Notes: generated by a model from the letters alone, not told the origin. DNA of 64,000 nucleotides from Enterovibrio norvegicus_B (GCF_002876705.1 NZ_MDAG01000057.1:708458-772457), one strand, 5' to 3'; counted from the stretch's first letter, positions 9,980 to 19,672 are shown. Numbers and translations are program-made.

Positions 9980-10453
9980 ATGAACGTATCGCTGCAATCG
10001 CCTTCCATCGATTCAATGCCGAGCCTCTTAGCGCTCTCAAAAGAACTTCATGATCATGAAGCACTTTCTTTCGATGTGGAACACGTGACGTCTGCCTTTA
10101 ACTATTTGCTTTCACACCCGACGCACGGCGATGTATTTCTAATTAATTTAGACAGTGACGGTACAAACGAAATCATCGGATTCGTTGTTGTTTGCTATAG
10201 CTTCAGCGTTGAGCTCGGTGGGCAGATCGCGGTCATTGACCAGATCTTTCTGACACAAGAATGGCGTCGCCAAGGTGTGGGGTCTCACGTTCTTCCCACT
10301 CTTGAAGAGCATGCGGCAAAAAATAACTGCCAATCGATCATTCTAGAAGTGAACATTGGTAATAGCGGCGCACGTGAGTTCTATGAGCAGTTTGACTACA
10401 TGCCGAGAAGGCAACATTGCATCATGTCTAAACGCCTCAACGTGAAGACATAA
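9980..10453 (+). CDS. GNAT-family N-acetyltransferase
   Basis: This 157-residue acetyltransferase has the acetyl-CoA pyrophosphate loop in QEWRRQGVGSHVLPTLEEHA (about residues 92-111) and the C-terminal motif GNSGAREFYEQFDY. I chose the ATG at 9980, preceded by GGGAAG eight bases upstream. It sits between the divergent rsuA and the co-directional radD and has its own intergenic region. The substrate is not predictable; small GNATs like this act on amines, amino acids or protein N-termini. Confidence 0.82.
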   Translation: MNVSLQSPSIDSMPSLLALSKELHDHEALSFDVEHVTSAFNYLLSHPTHGDVFLINLDSDGTNEIIGFVVVCYSFSVELGGQIAVIDQIFLTQEWRRQGVGSHVLPTLEEHAAKNNCQSIILEVNIGNSGAREFYEQFDYMPRRQHCIMSKRLNVKT

Positions 10454-10527
10454 CTCTCGCTATTTCCTAGCCTTTCACACGACGCGTCGTTACACTGGCA
10501 GCCAATATTGGCTGCCTTTTTGATCCC

Positions 10528-12315
10528 ATGTATACCCTTCGCCCCTACCAATCTGACGCCGTAAAAGCGGTTGTTCACTACTTTAGAAAAAATTCCACGC
10601 CCGCTGTCGCTGTATTGCCGACGGGTGCGGGTAAAAGCTTGGTGATCGCCGAATTGGCGAAGCTGGCGCGAGGCAGAGTGCTGGTGTTAGCGCATGTAAA
10701 GGAGTTGGTGGAGCAGAACCACGAGAAATACGAAGGGTACGGACTTAAAGGCGGGATCTTTTCAGCAGGATTAGGCCGTAAAGAAAGCGATGACAAAGTC
10801 GTGTTCGCCTCGGTCCAATCTATGGTGCTCAACCTTGATGCGTTCAAAGAAGAGTTCTCACTGCTTGTTATTGATGAATGCCACCGTGTTCCTGATAACG
10901 AAGAAAGCAGCTATCGGAAGGTCATCTCACACCTTCAATCAGTGAATGCAGGTATTAAAGTACTCGGGCTGACAGCAACACCCTACCGCCTTGGCTTAGG
11001 CTGGATTTATCAATTCCATACCGCTGGGCGTGTGCGCAGTGAAAAGCCGCGTTTCTTTAGAGACTGTATTTTTGAATTACCGATTCGCTTCTTGCTTGAT
11101 GAAGGCTTTTTGACAGAAGCAAAAGTTCTGGATGCCCCCGTTCTTAGCTATGATTTTTCATCACTGAAAGCGTCGACGACCGGTTTCTATAAAGAAGCAG
11201 ATCTCGACCGCGTGATCGAAAATGCGCCTCGTGCTACCCCACAAATCGTGACGCAGGTGCTCGATTACGCAAAAGATCGTCATGGTGTCATGGTGTTCGC
11301 CGCAACGGTGAAGCACGCACAGGAAATTCTTACGTTACTGCCCGAAAAAGATTCTGCCTTGGTCATTGGTGACACACCGCAAGATGAACGTGACAGCATT
11401 ATCCAGCGTTTCAAACGCCGAGAATTAAAGTACTTGGTCAATGTCTCTGTACTTACCACAGGATTTGATGCGCCCCACGTTGATCTCATCGCCATTTTGC
11501 GTCCAACAGAGTCTGTCAGCCTTTACCAGCAAATTGCAGGCCGCGGTTTGCGCCTATCCCCTGGCAAAGAAGACTGTTTGATTCTGGATTATGCTGGCAA
11601 TGTCTACGACCTGTACCAGCCTGAGATTGGCGATCCTAAACCTGACAGTGACAGCGAAATCGTCACGGTTCCCTGCCCTGCGTGCGGGTTTAACAATAAC
11701 TTTTGGGGAAAACTCGATAACAACGGCTTCTTGATCGAACACTATGGGCGTCGTTGCCAAGGCTTTTTTGAGGATGACGAAGGCGAACGAGAAATCTGCG
11801 GCTACCGTTTTCGTGCGAAATTCTGTAGCGAATGTGGCGCTGACAATGACATCGCAGCGCGGCGTTGTCATCAGTGCGATCATGCCCTGGTTGATCCAGA
11901 TAAGAAGCTGAGAGACGCACTCAAGCTCAAAGATGCCATGATCATGGCATGTGCCGACATGCGTTTAACGGCAGGCAAGAATAAATTCGATAAGCCTCAA
12001 CTCAAAGTGACCTACGTTGGTCACGACGGTGCGGAAATTCACGAGGTGTGGCCGCTTTCAACCAAGCGCCAAAAGCAGGAGTTTCTCGCCAAGTTCATTA
12101 ACGCCCATTTGGTTGACCGTCATCGTCCCTTCACCGACACCGCGCCCTCGAAAGTCGCGAATGCAGAACATAGACTGCGATTTCCCGATTTTGTAGTGGC
12201 ACGTAAAAACGGACGTTTTTGGGCAATCCGCGACAAGATCTTCGATCTCACACAGTTTGCTTCTCAACAGGAGGTGGACGAAATGATCAGAAAAGAAGCA
12301 CAAAACATACGCTGA
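10528..12315 (+). CDS. radD: RadD (YejH) DNA repair helicase-like ATPase
   Basis: This 595-residue superfamily 2 protein has Walker A PTGAGKS (about residues 32-38), a DECH box (about 116-119), TATPYR, and the motif VI-like region QQIAGRGLRLS. Cysteine clusters follow (CPACG near 391, then CSECGAD and CHQCD), a probable zinc-binding region found in RadD. RadD stimulates RecA-mediated strand exchange and assists double-strand break repair in E. coli. Its position between rsuA and rplY matches E. coli yejH. Confidence 0.9.
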   Translation: MYTLRPYQSDAVKAVVHYFRKNSTPAVAVLPTGAGKSLVIAELAKLARGRVLVLAHVKELVEQNHEKYEGYGLKGGIFSAGLGRKESDDKVVFASVQSMVLNLDAFKEEFSLLVIDECHRVPDNEESSYRKVISHLQSVNAGIKVLGLTATPYRLGLGWIYQFHTAGRVRSEKPRFFRDCIFELPIRFLLDEGFLTEAKVLDAPVLSYDFSSLKASTTGFYKEADLDRVIENAPRATPQIVTQVLDYAKDRHGVMVFAATVKHAQEILTLLPEKDSALVIGDTPQDERDSIIQRFKRRELKYLVNVSVLTTGFDAPHVDLIAILRPTESVSLYQQIAGRGLRLSPGKEDCLILDYAGNVYDLYQPEIGDPKPDSDSEIVTVPCPACGFNNNFWGKLDNNGFLIEHYGRRCQGFFEDDEGEREICGYRFRAKFCSECGADNDIAARRCHQCDHALVDPDKKLRDALKLKDAMIMACADMRLTAGKNKFDKPQLKVTYVGHDGAEIHEVWPLSTKRQKQEFLAKFINAHLVDRHRPFTDTAPSKVANAEHRLRFPDFVVARKNGRFWAIRDKIFDLTQFASQQEVDEMIRKEAQNIR

Positions 12316-12592
12316 TAGAAAGCGGTTTAGTTCAGAGCAAAATGAGATACCGAGTTACGTGCGCCTTAAGAAACCTCGCCGACTCAATTGCCCTGAATTA
12401 TTGAATAGAGACAGGAACGTACAGGTTTTATCCAAACAGTTCGTTTCAAGCGAAAAAAGAACGCTGAACCGCCTAATACCCTTGTTATTCCTAAGACTGG
12501 GTGGTAGTATCCGCGCTCGATTTACTTGGTATCTAGATTGGTCGCAAGTTAGATACTTATTTATAACTCTCTATTTTTTAAGAGTATTTATT
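12316..12592 (+). promoter_or_regulatory. Leader region of rplY
   Basis: This 277-base region holds the rplY promoter. A possible sigma-70 pair is TTGGTC near 12538 and TTATAA near 12561. RplY is known to repress its own translation in E. coli, so a regulatory 5' RNA is possible here, but I cannot identify a conserved structure by eye. Confidence 0.35.
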
Positions 12593-12871
12593 ATGAAATT
12601 CAATGCAGTAGTACGTACTGAGCAGGGTAAAGGTGCGAGCCGCCGCCTGCGTCACGCTGATCAATTCCCAGCAGTTATCTACGGTGGCGAAGCAGCTCCA
12701 GTTGCAATCGCGCTTGAGCACCACATCGTGATCAACCAAATGGACAAGCCTGAGTTCTACGAAGCGATTACTCTAGTAATCGACGGTCAAGAAGTGAACG
12801 TTAAGCCTCAGGACATCCAACGTCACCCGTTCAAGCCAAAAGTTATGCACATGGATTTCATCCGCATCTAA
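12593..12871 (+). CDS. rplY: 50S ribosomal protein L25
   Basis: The 92-residue product matches the short, enterobacterial form of L25, which binds 5S rRNA. The conserved start MKFNAVVRTEQGKGASRRLR, the segment FPAVIYGG and the ending VMHMDFIRI are clear. The ATG at 12593 gives the family's usual length (E. coli 94 residues). It lacks the C-terminal CTC extension found in other bacteria. A strong terminator follows. Confidence 0.96.
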   Translation: MKFNAVVRTEQGKGASRRLRHADQFPAVIYGGEAAPVAIALEHHIVINQMDKPEFYEAITLVIDGQEVNVKPQDIQRHPFKPKVMHMDFIRI

Positions 12872-12891
12872 TGCTTTTGAGCTTGAAAGAG

Positions 12892-12917
12892 AAAGCGCCC
12901 AATGGGCGCTTTTTTTT
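12892..12917. terminator. Terminator between rplY and the DUF1289 gene
   Basis: AAAGCGCCC-AAT-GGGCGCTTT is followed by a run of T on the plus strand. It terminates rplY, and the A-run on the other side may also let it serve the convergent DUF1289 gene. Confidence 0.88.
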
Positions 12918-12938
12918 CATCTGTGATTCGTTGGTCAG

Positions 12939-13208
12939 TTAATCGTCATCACCAAACAAAGACTGTTGTGGGCTTTCTGCTTCCACTTCTTGTTGCGCTT
13001 CGTGCGCTTGCTTCGCTCTCAGAATACGCTGGTAACGTTGTTTACATAGACGTACCACGTTCCGTCGCTGCTCCCCATTGAAATCGTTCCAATGGAATCG
13101 CTCTTCCCTACTTCGAAAGCAACCTTTGCAATACCCTTTGTTGTTCACTTGGCAAACGCCAATGCATGGGCTGGGTACGTTAAAAAAGTCCAGTTGCTCC
13201 AAAAGCAC
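12939..13208 (-). CDS. DUF1289 family protein
   Basis: This 89-residue protein carries the DUF1289 signature SPCIGVC...GYCKGCFRS.EER..W with four spaced cysteines near residues 15-33, probably a small metal-binding site. The rest is a charged, Gln/Glu-rich tail ending in Asp residues. Such proteins are widespread in proteobacteria and have no assigned function. It converges on rplY and shares its terminator. Confidence 0.82.
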   Translation of the reverse strand: MLLEQLDFFNVPSPCIGVCQVNNKGYCKGCFRSREERFHWNDFNGEQRRNVVRLCKQRYQRILRAKQAHEAQQEVEAESPQQSLFGDDD

Positions 13209-13530
13209 TCCTTACTTAATAAGCTTTCCACGCAATTGGCGTGAATCTGTTTTCATTCAAGCGAGTTTTGCACTGAAAAGCAAATTTCATGCTGTTAATG
13301 TACAAAAAACCAGCAAACAGTCTCTGGGTTTCTCTTCCTGTTCACGCCAGTAAGCACCTGATGTTTGCCTATCTTTTTAGTGACAACCGCTTTTCTCGCG
13401 TAAAAAATTAAGATTGCGTTTAGAGGGCTAAGTTTGCTAGCTTAACCACATAACCTTTTGGGTTATTGTCTTTAAATAGCATACTTATTTGCATTGAAGA
13501 CTCAGGGAAGAACATTATTTAGGAGGAGTT

Positions 13531-13842
13531 ATGTCTTTTTTTGTACCGTCCGCCGAATCTCAAGAGCATGCTGAATCCATTTATTCGAGCATTGCTAAAA
13601 ATGTCAACGCGCCAGTTAGCGATCAGCGTATTGCCCAGCTTACTTGGTCCCATGAAGGTCAAGAAGTGGCCGTAAACGTCGGTGAATCACTACCACGATG
13701 TTTTGGTGCGGAAGATGAAGTGGTTATCGCGATTTATGACTGTGGGGATGTATTCAAAGTCTGTACCCCAAACCGTGGTGCCATCTGCTTTGATCCTGTT
13801 GTCGCGTGTAAAGCGCACGTTTCAAGCGTGAATTTCTTCTAA
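13531..13842 (+). CDS. Small conserved-type protein of unknown function
   Basis: This 103-residue protein is preceded by an unusually strong ribosome-binding site, AGGAGGAGTT, directly before the ATG, and followed by a strong terminator, so it is a real monocistronic gene. It has no signal peptide or membrane helix. Three cysteines in the C-terminal half are spaced as Cys-Gly-Asp..Cys..Cys. I do not recognise the family. Confidence 0.72.
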   Translation: MSFFVPSAESQEHAESIYSSIAKNVNAPVSDQRIAQLTWSHEGQEVAVNVGESLPRCFGAEDEVVIAIYDCGDVFKVCTPNRGAICFDPVVACKAHVSSVNFF

Positions 13843-13861
13843 TACTAAACGTTTGTTCACC

Positions 13862-13893
13862 AAAAAGACCGAGCAATGCTCGGTCTTTTTATT
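13862..13893. terminator. Strong bidirectional terminator
   Basis: AAAAAGACCGAGC-AAT-GCTCGGTCTTTTT forms a perfect 13-base stem with a T-run. It lies between the small gene and the convergent polB gene. Confidence 0.92.
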
Positions 13894-13984
13894 TGCCACT
13901 ATATAAACGTATTACCGATTTACCGCTGAACAAGTAGCCGAATTAGCGCTTAACGTTTTCGGCGTCTACGTTTCGTCGTAAAAC

Positions 13985-16348
13985 TCAAAACAGTCCTAAC
14001 TGCGGCGCAGCCAACGAATCAAAATGCTTGCCAATGAAGGGCAAAATACCGTCTGCGATCGGCTTGAGTTGTTTATCGACATAGTGCTGATAGTCATACG
14101 GGCTGTCTATCGCTTCCAACGGTTCAGGTCCATTCAATGTGATGACATATTCAATCCAACCACCATGTTGATATTGCAAATTTCGACCCAATTTCTCGTT
14201 ATACGCATCAGCTTTACGGGCGGCTTTCACATGCGGAGGCACATTTTTTTCGTAGTCAGAAAGCTTACGTCTCAATCGCTTACGGTATATCAATGCATCA
14301 TCGTTGTGACCTTGTAACGTATCTTCGACTGTTTTACGCACGTAATCCTCAACCTCTTCTCCATCAAACACTTTCTGATATAGGGTTTGTTGAAAGACCT
14401 GTGCGAGCGGTGTCCAATCTGTTCGAACTGTTTCCAATCCTTTGTAAACAATGCGACGTTCCCCGTCTTTGTTTACCAAGCCGGCGTAGCGCTTTTTACT
14501 GCCGGTATCTTGCCCGCGAATGGTGGGCATCAAGAATTTTTGATAGTGAATCTCGTATTCAATCTCAAGGGCACAGTCGATGCTGTAAGTTTCTTTTAGG
14601 TGCGCGATCCACCAGTCATTGATGTGTTCTACCAATGAATGACCAATGTTATCGGCGTCTTCATTTTCATGACGCTTACCTAACGAAACAAACGTCGAAT
14701 CTGTGTCGCCATAAATCACCTCGAAACCTTTTGCTTCAATCAACTCGCGCGTCATTTTCATGATCTCATGACCGCGCATCGTGATTGAAGACGCGAGCCG
14801 GTGATCAAAGAAACGACAACCCGACGAACCCAAGACGCCGTAGAAGGAGTTCATGATGATTTTTATCGCCTGTGAGAAGGCTTTTTCACCCTGTAACTTG
14901 GCTTCATCCCTCGCCTTCCACAAATCCTCAATTAAAGCCGGTAAGAAGTGCTTCTCTCGATGAAAAATACCACCGCGAAAACCGGGAACCGTCGTGGTTT
15001 CATCATCTGTAATAAGCCCTTCCACCAGCCCAAGAGGATCGATCAAAAAGGTGCGAATAATCGACGGGTAAAGTGATTTAAAATCGAGCACCAAGACCGA
15101 ATCATAGAGACCCGGTTTACTGTCCATCACATACCCGCCAGGACTGGCAATCCAGTTCTCACTGGTCAGGGTTGGCGCAACATAACCTGCGCGATGTAAT
15201 CGTGGTAGATAGAGGTTGGTGAATGCAGCTACCGAGCCGCCAATACGGTCAAGCTCAATGCCCGTTAAACGACTGCGTTGAATAAGAAACTCTAACAAGT
15301 GGGTTTCTTCGAAGATGCGGTTAACCAACACACAGTCTTGAAGGTTATATTTCGCTAAGGCTGGCTTATCGTCACGGAACATGCGGTTGATTGAATCCAT
15401 GCGATCGTAGGGATTATCAATCGCCTTTCCTTCGCCAAACATGGTGCGCGACACGGATTCTAACGACCACGATCGGAAACTGTAGGTCGCGGTTTTGAGT
15501 GCATCAATACCATCAATCACAACACGCCCTGGCAAGGTAATGAAACCTTGTCGGCTGTTATTAGAATCTCGCCAATGCGCTTTTTCCCCGCCTCGCCCTA
15601 AGCGAAGATCAATTTTGTTGAACGCTGCACGTTTGATAAGCAGTCGAAAGTCAAAATCAATCACGCTCCAGCCAACGATGATGTCGGGGTCAAACCGCAC
15701 AAACCACGCATTCAACGCTTTGAGCAGCGCAAGTTCTGTGTCTACCCATTCTATCCACGGCATTTCATCGGCATTATCTGGCGCATCACCAATCATGATC
15801 ACGCGACTGTCCACTTCACTATCAAGACCAATGGAATACAACACGCCCTTCTCAGAGCATTCTATGTCGAGAGAAACACGGGATAACGTGGTCGAATAAT
15901 CCGAAGACTTCGCCTTTACATTGCGGTATTCCACATACCCGTTTCGCTGCGTTGCGCTACCAGCAAAAGTGATCCCGCCGCAAATGAAACGTTCCATCAG
16001 AAAACGGTCTGGCAAACGCACATCGGCTTCTAATACGTTCAACCCTTCCACTTGCAGTAATCGACTGGCACGATTTACGGCGTTTAGCGTGGTGAAATAA
16101 AAACCTGTCACTTCGCTGTAAGAAAAGTCTTTCAGCGGCAAAGGGCGAGTTTGGTAAGGGATATTGGCGGCACGGAGATGACGTTGAGCTTCTTCTACAT
16201 ACTCATTTGCAATAAAGAAAACCGGCGATTCTTGTTGAATCACCAGTTTGGCAGGGCCATTGTCGGTTTGAACCCAAAAGATAAGTTCAGTTTGATCACC
16301 AATGTCACGACTGTGACGAGAAATCAGGAATCCATCGTGATACTGCAA
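13985..16348 (-). CDS. polB: DNA polymerase II (family B)
   Basis: This 787-residue repair polymerase has the exonuclease I motif DIE near residue 160, polymerase motif A DFKSLYPSII near 420, SFYGVLGSSG near 500 and motif C YGDTDST near 544. All catalytic acidic residues are present. The C-terminus ends in LGLF, the beta-clamp binding motif expected for this family. The start is TTG at 16348 with GAGG five bases upstream; E. coli polB likewise uses a non-ATG start and aligns at the same place. In E. coli the gene is SOS-induced; I did not find a clear LexA box here. Confidence 0.94.
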   Translation of the reverse strand: MQYHDGFLISRHSRDIGDQTELIFWVQTDNGPAKLVIQQESPVFFIANEYVEEAQRHLRAANIPYQTRPLPLKDFSYSEVTGFYFTTLNAVNRASRLLQVEGLNVLEADVRLPDRFLMERFICGGITFAGSATQRNGYVEYRNVKAKSSDYSTTLSRVSLDIECSEKGVLYSIGLDSEVDSRVIMIGDAPDNADEMPWIEWVDTELALLKALNAWFVRFDPDIIVGWSVIDFDFRLLIKRAAFNKIDLRLGRGGEKAHWRDSNNSRQGFITLPGRVVIDGIDALKTATYSFRSWSLESVSRTMFGEGKAIDNPYDRMDSINRMFRDDKPALAKYNLQDCVLVNRIFEETHLLEFLIQRSRLTGIELDRIGGSVAAFTNLYLPRLHRAGYVAPTLTSENWIASPGGYVMDSKPGLYDSVLVLDFKSLYPSIIRTFLIDPLGLVEGLITDDETTTVPGFRGGIFHREKHFLPALIEDLWKARDEAKLQGEKAFSQAIKIIMNSFYGVLGSSGCRFFDHRLASSITMRGHEIMKMTRELIEAKGFEVIYGDTDSTFVSLGKRHENEDADNIGHSLVEHINDWWIAHLKETYSIDCALEIEYEIHYQKFLMPTIRGQDTGSKKRYAGLVNKDGERRIVYKGLETVRTDWTPLAQVFQQTLYQKVFDGEEVEDYVRKTVEDTLQGHNDDALIYRKRLRRKLSDYEKNVPPHVKAARKADAYNEKLGRNLQYQHGGWIEYVITLNGPEPLEAIDSPYDYQHYVDKQLKPIADGILPFIGKHFDSLAAPQLGLF

Positions 16349-16459
16349 AGCGGCCTCGAAATTCGGTATGTCGCTTGCAGTATATACCCAAACAACCTGA
16401 AAATACTGGATTCAGGGAGAATTACTGTCGTTATGATCAGGTGTGTTTCGGTATCAATT
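16349..16459. repeat. Intergenic stretch with a CCAAACAACCTGAA repeat copy
   Basis: Positions 16388-16401 repeat exactly the 14 bases found at 8038-8051. Both lie in intergenic DNA, as expected for a dispersed intergenic repeat of vibrios. The flanking bases differ. Confidence 0.5.
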
Positions 16460-17380
16460 TCATGCCACCGAGGTTTGCTTGCGCTGTTTCCCCAAGAAGG
16501 TCACCATGATCCCAAGCAAAATGACGGATGCCGCGATCAACATGCGCTGCGTTAACGCCTCATCCAACAAGAGATAGCCACCTACTGCAGCAATCAAAGG
16601 CACAGTAAGTTGCAACACACCTGCTTGCGTCGCTTTAAATTGCAACACAACCCAATACCAAATGGCATAACCGATTGCAGACGCCACGGCACCCGACGCA
16701 ACCGCTAAACAAATGCCTTCTGACGACAAAGTGTTCATCGGAATGTTCATTAAGAAAAACGGCACCACAAAGAACAAGCTCAACCGGAAATTGATACAAT
16801 TCGCCTTTAATTGAGGTTGTTTAATCTCTTTGCCTAGAACGCTATAAGCGCCCCATGCAACGCCTGAAATGGCCATGAGAATGGTTCCCCACATGTCGGG
16901 CGAATCCATACCTGGCGACACCAAGTACCCCAAACCACATATGGCAGTTAATGCGCCAATATATTCAAGACCCGTTGCCCCACCTTCTTTATGTTGGCTG
17001 TAGGCAAACATGGTTAACTGAACAAACGCGAACAGGATCAATGCCCCCATTCCTGCATCGAGGTACATGTAGGCAAACGAAAACGAAGCGGCATAAAGAA
17101 ACAACATCGCAGCCGCGAGCCAATGCTCTACCGGCTGATGAATGAAATTAAACCCAGTAGCTTCACTGTCTTCTTTATTTGATTGTTTCACTGGGAACAG
17201 AAAACTGAGGAAAAACAGCATTCCCGCACCAGACGCTAAGCGAATAGACGTAAAAGATGCTGGGTCTATATTGGTGTTCGCGAGCGCCATTCTGCACAGC
17301 ACAGAATTGGCTGCGAAGAACAATAATGCGAGCCCCGCCATCACTATGCTTTTCACTTCTACCCGCGTCGATATCTTCAT
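16460..17380 (-). CDS. EamA/DMT-superfamily transporter
   Basis: This 306-residue integral membrane protein has about ten helices in two EamA repeats, typical of drug/metabolite transporters such as RhaT/YdcZ-like permeases. The first helix carries FFAANSVLCRMAL, a common family pattern. The ATG at 17380 has AAGGAT about ten bases upstream. The substrate (amino acid, nucleoside or drug) cannot be predicted. It is transcribed towards polB. Confidence 0.8.
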   Translation of the reverse strand: MKISTRVEVKSIVMAGLALLFFAANSVLCRMALANTNIDPASFTSIRLASGAGMLFFLSFLFPVKQSNKEDSEATGFNFIHQPVEHWLAAAMLFLYAASFSFAYMYLDAGMGALILFAFVQLTMFAYSQHKEGGATGLEYIGALTAICGLGYLVSPGMDSPDMWGTILMAISGVAWGAYSVLGKEIKQPQLKANCINFRLSLFFVVPFFLMNIPMNTLSSEGICLAVASGAVASAIGYAIWYWVVLQFKATQAGVLQLTVPLIAAVGGYLLLDEALTQRMLIAASVILLGIMVTFLGKQRKQTSVA

Positions 17381-17652
17381 ATGATTGCGATCCTTTTATC
17401 ACTTGCTAACTTGACCGCACTGCATTCAAAGAACTTTCACAAGAATGAGAAAAATCGAGAACAATGATGAGTTTTAGGGAACTTTTTCTAAATCTACTCA
17501 TTATCAATGCCTCTCGCCCACCAAAAACGGCCGAACAAGGCGATAAACATATCAAATCGGCATAAGCCATTATCAAAAGCTATCATCTTATTATTGGTAA
17601 AACGCGCAGCAATCGGTAAAATACTGCTCCGGTTTTTTCTGTGGTGAAATGA

Positions 17653-18342
17653 ATGTCCGACGCAAAACGCAAAGCATTAAAGAAGATTGCCAAATGCCTT
17701 GAACTGGGTAACTCAGCCAACATCAACGAGGCTGCCGCCGCCATAAAGATGGCGCAAACCCTGATGCGCAAGTATGGCTTGGATCAGGAAGACATCGATT
17801 TTATCAGCATGGGTAAAACCACGTCTGAAACCTTGCTCCCTTCTTCGATCAGCGATGCCGTTTTGAAAATCATCAGAGGCATCAACACACGCTTCGGCGT
17901 TGAATGTGTTCTCACCAACCACAAAGGCTTAAAGAAAGCTGAATTCATTGGCGATGCAAACCGCGCCATTTTTGCAGCCTTCGCCTTTGACATTGTTTAC
18001 CGTGAAATGAACGAACACACAGGACAGTTCCGCAATAGTTTTGCAGGCTCTGGCACCTCCCAGACCGAACTGAATAGACGCTTGCAGTCTTTTACGTTTG
18101 GTTGGCTTGAAGGCGCAATGGCTAAGCTGCCTAACATTGCACCCGATGTAGACAATGACAAGAAAATGAAAGACTACATCGACAGTCAATTTAAGAACAT
18201 CGACCGCGAAACGTTCAAGCAACAACTGCGCGATGCGATGAAAGGCATTACCGATGATTATGAAAAGGGGATGAAGAAAGGAAAGCAAATTTCCGTCAAT
18301 CGTCCCGTATCGGGAGCCCGTGAACTAAAGCGCCTCAGATAG
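17653..18342 (+). CDS. DUF2786 domain-containing protein
   Basis: This 229-residue cytoplasmic protein has an N-terminal DUF2786 domain (about residues 1-45, pattern K.L.L...ANINEAAAAIKMAQTLM.KYGL) followed by a DUF7168-like region with helices. The family is common in proteobacteria and phages, and its role is unknown. Its gene ends inside the stem of its own terminator. The neighbours give no functional clue. Confidence 0.82.
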   Translation: MSDAKRKALKKIAKCLELGNSANINEAAAAIKMAQTLMRKYGLDQEDIDFISMGKTTSETLLPSSISDAVLKIIRGINTRFGVECVLTNHKGLKKAEFIGDANRAIFAAFAFDIVYREMNEHTGQFRNSFAGSGTSQTELNRRLQSFTFGWLEGAMAKLPNIAPDVDNDKKMKDYIDSQFKNIDRETFKQQLRDAMKGITDDYEKGMKKGKQISVNRPVSGARELKRLR

Positions 18343-18356
18343 GCGCTTTTTCTTTA
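18327..18356 (+). terminator. Terminator of the DUF2786 gene
   Basis: AAAGCGCCT-CAGAT-AGGCGCTTT with a T-rich tail. The left arm overlaps the last codons of the gene. Confidence 0.85.
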
Positions 18357-18640
18357 AGTAATTTCCGCTATTTTCCTCAAAACTTATTTCCTAGAATTTT
18401 CAACAAATTCAACCCCAACCCACAAAACCACTCTTTTTTGAACACTGTTGTATTAAAAAAGCCTGAATTTCATTCTCAAGCCTTGTATTGCAAGCTAGCC
18501 ATCCCTAGCCTAGCTTATTAAATCATCAACTAAATGATGATCGAGAATAGATTTGCGCAGAGCAAACTCCGGAATGTGACTCTCGAACCCCCTATAGAGT
18601 CTTTCATCCCAAACCCTCTCTAGAAGGAATGGAGAACAAA
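18343..18640 (+). promoter_or_regulatory. Upstream region of the ompA-like gene
   Basis: About 300 bases without a gene. It is AT-rich, with a small inverted repeat ATCATCAACTAAATGATGAT near 18522-18541. A long leader is common in ompA genes, where sRNAs and RNase E act, but no particular element can be assigned. Confidence 0.35.
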
Positions 18641-19618
18641 ATGAAAAAAGCAGTGATTAGCCTGGGCCTATTGGTGGCTCTTTCGCCTTTGGCTTATGCT
18701 CAAGATGATTCAAATTTCTACCTTGGTGGAAGATTTGGTGTTTCTACACTTACTGACGCATGTGACGGCGGTGGTTGTGGAAGTAATGATAATGTTGGCG
18801 GTGGCGTAATTATTGGTTACGACTTCGGTAACAACTTTTCTATCGAATCGACTTACGACTACCTTGGTCACTTCGATACCAACTTCACTGGTGCTGGTCC
18901 AGCAAGTGGTGATCTGACTGCATTGACACTTGCACCTAAGTTCAACGTTGGTGTATCAGACGCTACAGACATCTACGGTAAACTTGGTGTTGCCATGTGG
19001 GATTGGAGCAGCCGCGCAGGCGATGTAGATGACCACACTATACTTGCTGCGTTAGGTGTCGATCACCGCGCAACTGATCTTGTTAACCTGCGTCTAGAAT
19101 ATCAATACCTACCAGATATGGACAAAAGTTACGTAGACGTTGACAACCACCTTGTCTCTGCAGGTGTAACGTTCCACTTCGGTCGTTCTTCTGAGCCAGC
19201 ACCTGAGCCAGTCGTGGTTGAAGAAGTTGTTGTTGCTGAAGTTGTTGAAACGAAGAAATACGTTTTCTCTGAAGCAGACGAAGTAGAGCTGTTTGCATTT
19301 GGTAAAGGCGAGCTTTCTTCTCAAGCAGCACAAGCATTGAACCCTATGCTTAAGCGCCTTCAAGACTTCGAAGAATCAACAGCAGTTATCATCGGTCACA
19401 CCGATAGCGTAGGTTCTGAAGCGTTTAACCAAAAACTGTCTGAGCAACGTGCTCAGTCTGTTGCAGATTACTTCACTTCAAACGGCGTTAGCGCTGATCG
19501 CCTAAGCGTTGTTGGTGAAGGCGAAAGCAGCCCAGTTGCTTCAAACGACACTGAAGATGGTCGTGCGAAAAACCGTCGTGTAGAAATCGAATCACCAGAA
19601 TTCGTTTACGAAGAGTAG
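18641..19618 (+). CDS. ompA: OmpA-family outer-membrane protein
   Basis: This 325-residue protein has a signal peptide (MKKAVISLGLLVALSPLAYA), an eight-stranded beta-barrel domain to about residue 190, a Pro/Glu/Val linker, and a C-terminal OmpA peptidoglycan-binding domain with GHTDSVGSEAFNQKLSEQRA and NRRVEI. I start at 18641 because GGAG lies eight bases upstream; the ATG 12 bases earlier is too close to its site. Two cysteines sit near the barrel start (CDGGGCG). Codon use looks optimised, as expected for an abundant protein. Confidence 0.9.
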   Translation: MKKAVISLGLLVALSPLAYAQDDSNFYLGGRFGVSTLTDACDGGGCGSNDNVGGGVIIGYDFGNNFSIESTYDYLGHFDTNFTGAGPASGDLTALTLAPKFNVGVSDATDIYGKLGVAMWDWSSRAGDVDDHTILAALGVDHRATDLVNLRLEYQYLPDMDKSYVDVDNHLVSAGVTFHFGRSSEPAPEPVVVEEVVVAEVVETKKYVFSEADEVELFAFGKGELSSQAAQALNPMLKRLQDFEESTAVIIGHTDSVGSEAFNQKLSEQRAQSVADYFTSNGVSADRLSVVGEGESSPVASNDTEDGRAKNRRVEIESPEFVYEE

Positions 19619-19642
19619 TTTCTACTCGCGATAAAAATATAA

Positions 19643-19672
19643 AAGCCACGTCTTCGGACGTGGCTTTTTCGT
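19643..19672 (+). terminator. Terminator of the ompA-like gene
   Basis: AAAAGCCACGTC-TTCG-GACGTGGCTTTT is a perfect 12-base stem with a stable TTCG tetraloop and T-run. It can also serve the convergent gene. Confidence 0.93.
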
